The translations under genes and the position numbers were made by a program. From the NCBI GenBank assembly GCA_045577595.1, contig JAZNIR010000103.1, positions 1 through 6,774 on the forward strand: 6,774 bases of DNA, read 5' to 3'. The stretch comes from Scatosoma sp045577595 (GTDB lineage Bacteria; Bacillota; Clostridia; Christensenellales; Borkfalkiaceae). This document shows positions 1 through 4,691 of the stretch, in pieces (position 1 is the stretch's first letter; the number at the start of each line of letters is the position of its first letter). The notes under the pieces are model-generated. The model saw only the letters and a list, made by a program, of their open reading frames with translations. It did not search any database and was not told the DNA's origin.

Positions 1-432
1 GCCTTGCGCCAAAAATTCAATGCCTTCTTGCTTTCTTGCTTCTTCTTCAAAGACGCGAATAAATTCCGCGCCGATAATTTTACGTTTCTTTTCCGGTTCG
101 GCAACGCCCGCAAGCTTGTCTAAAAATCTGTCCACTGCGTCTACGTAAACGAGATTTGCGTCCATCTCGTCGCGGAAAACTTTTACGACTTCTTCCGGTT
201 CGCCTTTTCTTAAAAGACCGTGATTTACGTGTACGCAAACGAGTTGCTTGCCGATTGCTTTAATTAAAAGCGCCGCAACGACGGAAGAATCCACCCCGCC
301 GGACAAAGCAAGCAACACTTTCTTATTGCCCACTTGCGCTCTAATTTGCGCTACTTGTTCGTCAATAAACGCATTGGCGAGTTGTTTGTTTGTGATGCGT
401 TCCATAGTTTCGGGACGTACGTTGTTGTTCAT
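1..432 (-). CDS. guaA: GMP synthase, ATP-pyrophosphatase domain, starting without an amidotransferase domain (partial, 3' end outside window)
   Basis: The first 144 residues are visible; the frame is still open at the window edge. The PP-loop motif SGGVDSS lies at residues 44-50. It is followed by VNHGLLRKGE and by a segment containing DRFLDKLAGV, PEKKRKIIG and FIRVFEEEA, all characteristic of the GuaA synthetase domain, which adenylates XMP and lets ammonia displace AMP to give GMP. Normal bacterial GuaA has about 200 residues of class I glutamine amidotransferase before this point. Here only about 40 residues precede the PP-loop. The ATG at 430-432 has an AAGGAG site at 444-449, and the upstream gene stops at 455, so the short N-terminus looks genuine. 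The glutaminase may be a separate subunit, as in archaeal two-subunit enzymes, or be fused at the unseen C-terminus. It is the last visible gene of the guaB-thrH-guaA cluster. Family assignment is secure; domain architecture beyond the edge is unknown. Confidence 0.9.
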   Translation of the reverse strand, partial: MNNNVRPETMERITNKQLANAFIDEQVAQIRAQVGNKKVLLALSGGVDSSVVAALLIKAIGKQLVCVHVNHGLLRKGEPEEVVKVFRDEMDANLVYVDAVDRFLDKLAGVAEPEKKRKIIGAEFIRVFEEEARKQEGIEFLAQG

Positions 433-443
433 ATATTTTTTAT

Positions 444-449
444 CTCCTT
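444..449 (-). promoter_or_regulatory. Shine-Dalgarno site of guaA
   Basis: On the minus strand AAGGAG ends 11 nt before the ATG at 432. It supports initiation there, which is what makes the missing amidotransferase domain credible rather than a start-site error. Confidence 0.75.
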
Positions 450-454
450 GTAAA

Positions 455-1060
455 TTAGTCTGTCAAATATTGCTTAATAGCATTCATCAAATCGTCGTAC
501 GATTCATACGCGGGCAGTTGCGGATAATCCGCCTTAATCTTGTCCGTACTACGGAACAAAAATCCCGCCTTACTCGCCGTTATCATACCCAAATCGTTAT
601 AACTGTCCCCCGCCGCAATCGTTTCGTAGCCTATGGATTGTAACGCTTTCACCGTCGAATATTTCGAATTTTCTATCCGCATTTTAAAGCCGGTAATTTC
701 CCCGTTTTCCGCCACTTCCAACGTGTTGCAAAGTAGCGTAGGATATCCCAGTTTTTTCATAAGTGGCATACCAAACTGCGTAAACGTATCGCTGATAATA
801 AGCACTTGCGTCAACGAACGGAGCTCGTCCAAAAACGCTTTCGCCCCTTCAAGCGGTTCAATTTTTTCTATAATAGCGCGGATTTCATTGAGTCCAAGTC
901 CGTGTTGTTTTAAAACGGACAAACGCCAATTCATCAATTTATTATAATCGGGCTCGTCGCGCGTCGTGCGCGTCAATTCGGGAATCCCGCTCGCTTTTGC
1001 GAAGGCAATCCAAATTTCAGGCACGAGCACCCCTTCTAAATCCAAACATACGATATTCAT
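455..1060 (-). CDS. thrH: ThrH-type HAD phosphatase: phosphoserine phosphatase / homoserine phosphotransferase
   Basis: A 201-residue HAD-superfamily protein. Motif I is DLEG at residues 7-10, with Asp7 as the expected nucleophile and Glu9 where most HAD phosphatases have Asp; this D-x-E variant and the following VLVPEIWIAFA are hallmarks of ThrH as known from Pseudomonas. Motif II is Ser90 in ISDTF, motif III probably Lys133, and motif IV GDSYND at 151-156. Length matches ThrH (about 200 residues). Characterised ThrH dephosphorylates phosphoserine and can transfer the phosphate to homoserine, linking serine and threonine synthesis in the cytoplasm. The ATG at 1060 has only a weak AGAG-like site and lies 19 nt after guaB, so translation may depend on the upstream gene. 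Its place between guaB and guaA is unexpected; it may have a house-cleaning or nucleotide-related role here, but nothing in the sequence proves that. Family call is strong; substrate is inferred. Confidence 0.88.
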   Translation of the reverse strand: MNIVCLDLEGVLVPEIWIAFAKASGIPELTRTTRDEPDYNKLMNWRLSVLKQHGLGLNEIRAIIEKIEPLEGAKAFLDELRSLTQVLIISDTFTQFGMPLMKKLGYPTLLCNTLEVAENGEITGFKMRIENSKYSTVKALQSIGYETIAAGDSYNDLGMITASKAGFLFRSTDKIKADYPQLPAYESYDDLMNAIKQYLTD

Positions 1061-1079
1061 AAACGTTCTCTACTTTTAA

Positions 1080-2534
1080 TTAGTGTTGCGAATAGTTAGG
1101 GGCTTCCTTGCTAATGGAAATGTCGTGCGGGTGGCTTTCAATCAAGCTCGCGTTGGTGATGCGTACGAATTCCGAGCTCGTACGGAGTTCTTCCACCGTC
1201 GCTTTTCCGCAATAACCCATACCAGAGCGGAGACCGCCTTTCATTTGATAAATCACGTCGGCTACACTGCCTCTGTACGGCACTCTGCCTTCCACCCCTT
1301 CGGGAACGAACTTCTTCGTGCCTTCTTGGAAATATCTGTCGCTACTACCCGCCGCCATCGCGCCGAGCGAACCCATACCGCGATATACTTTGTAACTTCT
1401 GCCTTGATAGAGTTCCACTTCGCCGGGACTTTCCAACGTACCTGCCAAAAGCGAGCCTACCATAACCGCGCTTGCGCCTGCCGCCAACGCTTTTACGATA
1501 TCGCCACTGTATTTAATACCGCCGTCCGCAATCACTCTCTTGCCGAGTTTATCCGCCATTTCCGCGCAATCCATAACCGCCGTAAGTTGGGGTACGCCGA
1601 TACCCGCCACCACGCGCGTCGTACAAATCGAACCAGGACCGATACCTACTTTTACAACGTCCGCGCCCGATTTCACAAGCGCTTCCACCGCGCCAGCCGT
1701 CGCTACGTTGCCCGCAATAATCGTAAGATTGGGGAACTTCGAACGAATTTCTTCCACTTTCTTCAATACGCCCGCCGAATGTCCGTGCGCCGTATCAATC
1801 GCAATCAAGTCGACGCGCGCGTCCACGAGCGCAGCAATTCTGTCCACTGCGTTTGCCGCCGTGCTAACCGCCGCCCCGACGAGCAGTCTGCCGTTTTCGT
1901 CTCTTGCCGAGTTGGGATATTGAATAGATTTTTCAATATCTTTAATCGTGATAAGCCCTTTAAGCATACCTTGTTCGTCTACGATAGGTAATTTTTCAAT
2001 GCGGTGCTTACCCAAAATCTTTTGCGCTTCGTCCAGCGTCGTCCCAACGGGCGCCGTAACCAAACCTTTCTTCGTCATCACGTTGGAAATCGGTTGGTCG
2101 TAGTTGTTTTCAAAACGCAAATCGCGGTTGGTTAAAATCCCTACGAGTTTACCCTTTTTCGTAATCGGCACACCGCTGATACGGTATCTTTCCATCAACG
2201 CCACCGCGTCTTTTACGAGATTGTCGGGCGCAAGGAAAAACGGGTCGGTAATAACGCCGTGTTCACTGCGTTTTACTCTGTCCACGTGATTGGCTTGTTC
2301 TTCAATCGACATATTTTTATGAATGATGCCAATACCGCCCTCACGCGCCATCGCAATCGCCATACGGCTTTCGGTAACCGTATCCATCGCCGCGCTCATC
2401 AACGGCAAGTTTAATTTAATCTTGTCGGTTAATTGCGTTCTCAAATCCACTTCGTGGGGCAATACGTTCGACGCTTGCGGAATTAAAAGCACGTCGTCGA
2501 AAGTTAAGCCTTCTTTTACAATTTTGCTACTCAT
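1080..2534 (-). CDS. guaB: Inosine-5'-monophosphate dehydrogenase
   Basis: A complete 484-residue IMPDH, the usual bacterial length. It oxidises IMP to XMP with NAD+, the committed step toward GMP, as a cytoplasmic homotetramer. The N-terminus (GLTFDDVLLIPQ, residues 9-20) opens the (beta/alpha)8 barrel. Two CBS domains (Bateman module, about 95-205) interrupt it; in this family they bind adenine or guanine nucleotides and regulate activity. The catalytic loop GSICTTR spans 301-307 with the thioimidate-forming Cys304. ADGGI (337-341) and the GMGSLGAM segment (386-393) line the IMP site, and the mobile flap carries the Arg400-Tyr401 pair that activates water. All key residues are present, so it should be active. 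The ATG at 2534 follows an AAGGAG site (2543-2548, 8-nt spacing). Only 49 nt separate it from the upstream gene, with no hairpin terminator, and I saw no purine riboswitch. Confidence 0.97.
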   Translation of the reverse strand: MSSKIVKEGLTFDDVLLIPQASNVLPHEVDLRTQLTDKIKLNLPLMSAAMDTVTESRMAIAMAREGGIGIIHKNMSIEEQANHVDRVKRSEHGVITDPFFLAPDNLVKDAVALMERYRISGVPITKKGKLVGILTNRDLRFENNYDQPISNVMTKKGLVTAPVGTTLDEAQKILGKHRIEKLPIVDEQGMLKGLITIKDIEKSIQYPNSARDENGRLLVGAAVSTAANAVDRIAALVDARVDLIAIDTAHGHSAGVLKKVEEIRSKFPNLTIIAGNVATAGAVEALVKSGADVVKVGIGPGSICTTRVVAGIGVPQLTAVMDCAEMADKLGKRVIADGGIKYSGDIVKALAAGASAVMVGSLLAGTLESPGEVELYQGRSYKVYRGMGSLGAMAAGSSDRYFQEGTKKFVPEGVEGRVPYRGSVADVIYQMKGGLRSGMGYCGKATVEELRTSSEFVRITNASLIESHPHDISISKEAPNYSQH

Positions 2535-2583
2535 AGGTATTTCTCCTTTCTATAAAAAAGTTTAATGTTTTCTTCTGTTTATA

Positions 2584-3198
2584 TCATTCTTGCGCGTAAC
2601 CGAGCCACGTATTATAATCGTTTCGCTCGTCTTGTGAAAAGCCACTCGTTTGCATTGTCAACAGCTTTTCTTCCACCAAATCTACCGTCGCCGTATCGTC
2701 GGCAATTAGCGCCGTCATAAGCACCGCTACGATAGCGTTATTTTTCGGGAAACAATCGTTTCCAACCCAATCGAACGCCTTATCCACCGCTTCCGATTTA
2801 TTGCCACGATTGTATTTTGCTACGCACACTTGTCCGTACACGTATTGGTCGTACGTACCCGTGCTTTCGTCAAGCGCAAGCGCCGTATTCCGCGTTTCGC
2901 AATATCCGTCGAAACCATCGTTGACGATAAGCATACTTCCGCACACGTCGATTTGTTCTAAATCGTCAATCCCGATTGCCGTTTCGGTGGCAAACGCGAT
3001 ATAGTAAACGTCGCCCGTCCGCTTGTACGCTTGTTTGGCGTTGGCGATTGCCAACTTGTCCATTCCCAAATCGTATGTGATTTGCATCATCGTTGCGGGA
3101 TATATCGTACAAAGGGCGAAAATCATAAAGAGAATCAATGCCGCTATGGCTGCTACGGTGCTTAAAAAAGCACGCAATACAACTTTATCCAAGCGCAT
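2584..3198 (-). CDS. Membrane-anchored protein of unknown function at the head of the guaB cluster
   Basis: I do not recognise this 204-residue protein. Residues about 8-34 form one long hydrophobic segment preceded by a short basic stretch (MRLDKVVLR), consistent with an uncleaved signal anchor and an extracytoplasmic C-terminal part. The rest is mostly predicted helical, with alanine-rich stretches such as MDKLAIANAKQAYKRTGD that recall TPR-like helix pairs, but no convincing repeat register. Four cysteines follow the membrane segment (86, 100, 125, 149), which could form two disulfides if exported. The ATG at 3198 has an excellent AGGAGG site (3207-3212, 8-nt spacing) and a promoter just upstream. 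It is the first gene of the inferred transcript leading into guaB, although a functional link to purine synthesis is not evident. Gene reality is well supported by start signals and context; function is unknown. Confidence 0.8.
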   Translation of the reverse strand: MRLDKVVLRAFLSTVAAIAALILFMIFALCTIYPATMMQITYDLGMDKLAIANAKQAYKRTGDVYYIAFATETAIGIDDLEQIDVCGSMLIVNDGFDGYCETRNTALALDESTGTYDQYVYGQVCVAKYNRGNKSEAVDKAFDWVGNDCFPKNNAIVAVLMTALIADDTATVDLVEEKLLTMQTSGFSQDERNDYNTWLGYAQE

Positions 3199-3206
3199 AG
3201 ACTTCT

Positions 3207-3212
3207 CCTCCT
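3207..3212 (-). promoter_or_regulatory. Shine-Dalgarno site of the membrane-anchored gene
   Basis: AGGAGG on the minus strand, 8 nt before the ATG at 3198; it supports this start for an otherwise unrecognised protein. Confidence 0.8.
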
Positions 3213-3237
3213 ATCGTACGAATACTATATTTATACT

Positions 3238-3266
3238 ATTTTATCACATTACGCGCAAAAAATCAA
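3238..3266 (-). promoter_or_regulatory. SigA-like promoter for the guaB cluster
   Basis: On the minus strand a -35 hexamer TTGATT (3266-3261) and a -10 hexamer TAAAAT (3243-3238) are separated by exactly 17 nt. Each differs from consensus by one or two bases. Initiation would fall near 3231, giving a leader of about 30 nt that carries the AGGAGG site. No other good promoter was seen before guaB, thrH or guaA, so this one may serve the whole cluster. I see no operator palindrome or riboswitch in the short leader. Confidence 0.7.
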
Positions 3267-3311
3267 CTGTATAAACGAATTTTGTTTGGTATGTTTTGCA
3301 CCTTTTTTTAA

Positions 3312-3317
3312 TATAAT
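3312..3317 (+). promoter_or_regulatory. Perfect -10 box (TATAAT) immediately before the lipoprotein start
   Basis: A perfect TATAAT lies only 5 nt before the ATG at 3323. If used, transcription would start at or next to the ATG and the mRNA would be leaderless. No clear -35 is present at 16-18 nt spacing. An alternative extended -10 (TG-G-TATGTT, TATGTT at 3290-3295) would give a leader of about 20 nt, which also lacks a Shine-Dalgarno site. Match by eye only. Confidence 0.45.
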
Positions 3318-3322
3318 GAACT

Positions 3323-4027
3323 ATGAATAAATTTTTTAACGTCAAAAAAGCTTTTTTCACTCCCGCCAACCGTTTATTACGGATTTTTCTTGCTCTTTTC
3401 TTTGTGTTTTCTTTGTTCTCGCTTGCAAGCTGTAAAAAGGAAACCGACTACTTTGCGTACGTTTCCGAACTGCGTAGCAACGTGTTGCTTTGCAAGACGG
3501 ACGAATATTCGTTGCGCGCGTATGCTACGACGAAAGAATACCCTTACGCAACGGACGGCGTAGCCCACGAAAGGACGACCAGATTGGAAATCTTTTTATT
3601 GGCAAACGACACGACGAAAGAATATTATATCTACTTCACCGTAAACGGCAAAGAATACGGCGGAGATATGACGTTCGACAACGTAAAATCCGAATATTAT
3701 TATTCTTGCGCGTTGGACGCGTCCGCTTTGCAAGAACTGCCCGTCCGTATCGAATGCGGGGAAAACAAAACGCAACTGACGGCAACGAGCGTCCGCACGC
3801 CCGATACGCTCACGCCCAAACAAGCCTTAACGCATTTGAAAAACGCGCAAAGCGAACTATTTACGTCGCTCACCGACAAACACGGCTTTGCGGGAGAAAT
3901 CCAAATCCGCTTAATCTACGAAGAACACCCCTATTATTATATCGGCGTGATTAACCGTAGCGGAAAAACGACGGCGTATTTAATGAACGCAAACACGGGC
4001 AAACTACTCGCCAAACGCGAACAGTAA
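3323..4027 (+). CDS. Predicted lipoprotein of unknown function
   Basis: A 234-residue protein with a lipoprotein signal peptide: a basic N-terminus with Lys8, Lys9 and Arg17/Arg20, a hydrophobic core (about 21-35) and the lipobox LASC with the lipidated Cys37. The mature part starts CKKETDYF and should be anchored on the outer face of the cytoplasmic membrane. It is rich in Tyr, Thr and charged residues, with alternating patterns suggesting beta structure (for example 101-107 and 204-222). The end, YYYIGVINRSGKTTAYLMNA followed by NTGKLL, resembles the strand-turn-strand close of PepSY-like domains; this is a weak impression. It is transcribed alone, divergently from the guaB cluster and toward the opp operon. 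There is no Shine-Dalgarno sequence upstream of the ATG, and no better in-frame start precedes the signal peptide. Export and lipidation are well supported; function is unknown. Confidence 0.85.
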   Translation: MNKFFNVKKAFFTPANRLLRIFLALFFVFSLFSLASCKKETDYFAYVSELRSNVLLCKTDEYSLRAYATTKEYPYATDGVAHERTTRLEIFLLANDTTKEYYIYFTVNGKEYGGDMTFDNVKSEYYYSCALDASALQELPVRIECGENKTQLTATSVRTPDTLTPKQALTHLKNAQSELFTSLTDKHGFAGEIQIRLIYEEHPYYYIGVINRSGKTTAYLMNANTGKLLAKREQ

Positions 4028-4067
4028 GCAGTGCGCCACCTATCTTGTCATTCTGCGCCACCCTACC

Positions 4068-4151
4068 GTCATTCTGAAAGCGTAGCTTGAAGAATCCCCC
4101 ATTATTTGTATCGTTTTTAAAGGGGATTTCTCGCATACGCTCGAAATGACA
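4068..4151. repeat. Inverted pair of the repeat, forming a long imperfect palindrome
   Basis: The copy at 4068-4099 faces an inverted copy at 4122-4151 across a 22-nt AT-rich spacer. The inner ends pair perfectly over AATCCCC/GGGGATT, and the outer ends pair as GTCATT/AATGAC with mismatches between. Transcribed in either direction it would form a long hairpin downstream of the lipoprotein gene. No U-tract follows, so it is not a standard intrinsic terminator, but it could protect the 3' end of the mRNA. Confidence 0.65.
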
Positions 4152-4190
4152 CGGGTTGATACCGTCATTCTGAAAGCGTTTCCCTGCCCC

Positions 4191-4225
4191 GTCATTCTAA
4201 ACCCCGTAGTGGGTGAAGAATCCCC
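4191..4225 (+). repeat. Complete repeat unit, second direct copy
   Basis: It begins GTCATTCTAAACCCC and ends GGGTGAAGAATCCCC. The inner stem is ACCC/GGGT instead of AAGC/GCTT in the copy at 4068, with the outer ATTCT/AGAAT arms unchanged. Confidence 0.7.
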
Positions 4226-4238
4226 TTATCAATTTTTC

Positions 4239-4273
4239 CACACTTCTTAACTTTTCACTATTACTTATTACTT
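4239..4273. repeat. Degenerate 7-bp tandem repeat
   Basis: Five consecutive heptamers read CACACTT, CTTAACT, TTTCACT, ATTACTT and ATTACTT on the plus strand; the last two are identical and all share a closing ACT or ACTT. On the minus strand this reads as the AAGTAAT / AGTGAAA type. Similar heptamer tracts occur, as I recall, in intergenic regions of gut Bacillota. It has no coding potential and may be replication slippage or a relic of a larger array. Confidence 0.5.
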
Positions 4274-4287
4274 TCCCTATTCCTACC

Positions 4288-4318
4288 GTCATTCTGAACG
4301 CGATAGCGGAAGAATCCC
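4288..4318 (+). repeat. Complete repeat unit, third direct copy
   Basis: It begins GTCATTCTGAACGCG and ends GCGGAAGAATCCC, with inner stem CGC/GCG around a GATA loop. It is separated from the previous copy by an AT-rich tract containing the 7-bp tandem repeat. Confidence 0.7.
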
Positions 4319-4365
4319 TACTTTCCACACGTTTAGTCAATCGTTTACAAGCCACTTTAAACGGA

Positions 4366-4397
4366 CGAACGCGACCGTTACATAACGGTCGCGTTCG
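4366..4397 (-). terminator. Strong hairpin after the opp operon, probably a terminator
   Basis: A perfect 14-bp stem (CGAACGCGACCGTT pairing with AACGGTCGCGTTCG) closes a 4-nt loop. It begins 8 nt after the stop codon of the last opp-operon gene, so it most likely ends that transcript. The tail on the minus strand (TCCGTTTAAA) is poor in T. The plus-strand side is followed by the T-rich CATTTTATTCATTT, so the same hairpin may stop transcripts from the convergent lipoprotein gene better. Bidirectional use is the simplest reading. Confidence 0.75.
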
Positions 4398-4405
4398 CAT
4401 TTTAT

Positions 4406-4672
4406 TCATTTCAACCATAAAAAGGCAAGCCCAAACACCAACAGTCCGCCGATTATAATGCAAAGGAGCATTGGCAACATTGCCGAAAACGCACCCCGCA
4501 CCATCGCCCAATATTCCTTTTTCGAAACTTTCCCTATCGGTTGTCCCGAATTTTTTTTCTTGGACGGACTATACCAGTGAAAACCTTCCACGTTCATATC
4601 CGCAAACGTCGTTTCCGTGTCCAGTTCGGCTTTTTCCTTTTTCTTTTTTTCTTTCTTTTCCTTTCTCGTCAT
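4406..4672 (-). CDS. Small tail-anchored membrane protein in the opp operon
   Basis: An 88-residue protein I do not recognise. Residues 1-15 are almost entirely Lys, Glu and Arg (MTRKEKKEKKKKEK). A polar middle follows with FHWYSPSKKK at about 31-40, then a single hydrophobic segment (about 62-86) at the extreme C-terminus, ending WLK. This suggests a tail-anchored protein with a charged cytoplasmic domain. I chose the ATG at 4672 because GGGAG (4678-4682) lies 5 nt upstream; a TTG four codons earlier would place that site inside the gene. It begins 19 nt after oppF and is followed directly by the operon's hairpin. It might assist or localise the transporter, but this rests on position only. 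The next gene on this side is convergent, so no fusion or truncation is indicated. Confidence 0.72.
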   Translation of the reverse strand: MTRKEKKEKKKKEKAELDTETTFADMNVEGFHWYSPSKKKNSGQPIGKVSKKEYWAMVRGAFSAMLPMLLCIIIGGLLVFGLAFLWLK

Positions 4673-4677
4673 ACAAG

Positions 4678-4682
4678 CTCCC
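4678..4682 (-). promoter_or_regulatory. Shine-Dalgarno site of the small membrane protein
   Basis: GGGAG on the minus strand, 5 nt before the ATG at 4672; it decides the start in favour of ATG over an upstream in-frame TTG at 4684. Confidence 0.6.
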
Positions 4683-4691
4683 AAACGCCGT

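Larger units (their letters stand above)
4047..4318 (+). repeat. Cluster of short hairpin-forming interspersed repeats
   Basis: This gene-free stretch holds five direct occurrences of GTCATTCT (starting 4047, 4068, 4164, 4191, 4288) and one inverted copy (4122-4150). Three direct copies are complete (4068-4099, 4191-4225, 4288-4318), running from GTCATTCT to GAAGAATCCC. Those at 4047-4055 and 4164-4178 are truncated. Each complete unit can fold: ATTCT pairs with AGAAT, and an inner stem differs between copies but stays paired. The middles read AAGC-gta-GCTT, ACCC-cgtagt-GGGT and CGC-gata-GCG. The units lie between two converging genes and encode nothing plausible. I recall similar GTCATTCTGAGCG...GAAGAATC repeats in diverse bacterial genomes, but cannot confirm the match here. 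They may be a non-autonomous mobile repeat or RNA structure elements. Confidence 0.8.

Noticed and set aside
1083..1991. Long open frame of 302 codons on the plus strand opposite guaB
   Set aside because: It lies entirely antisense to a highly conserved enzyme, has an Arg/His-rich composition typical of a shadow frame, and no ribosome binding site. guaB explains the region.
2551..2575. Intrinsic terminator between the membrane-anchored gene and guaB (T-run on the minus strand)
   Set aside because: There is a run of T but no stem in front of it, so it does not qualify.
3199..3237. Purine or guanine riboswitch before the guaB cluster
   Set aside because: The predicted leader is only about 30 nt, too short for a known purine or ppGpp/PRPP riboswitch, and no conserved core was seen. 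The 49-nt gap before guaB is also too short and unstructured.
4047..4318. CRISPR array
   Set aside because: Copies are few, unequal, in both orientations, irregularly spaced and internally variable. No cas genes are nearby.
4197..4511. Minus-strand open frame of about 104 codons across the repeats and the terminator hairpin
   Set aside because: It runs through the hairpin, the repeat copies and part of the small membrane gene in another frame, with no start signals. Repeat DNA explains it.
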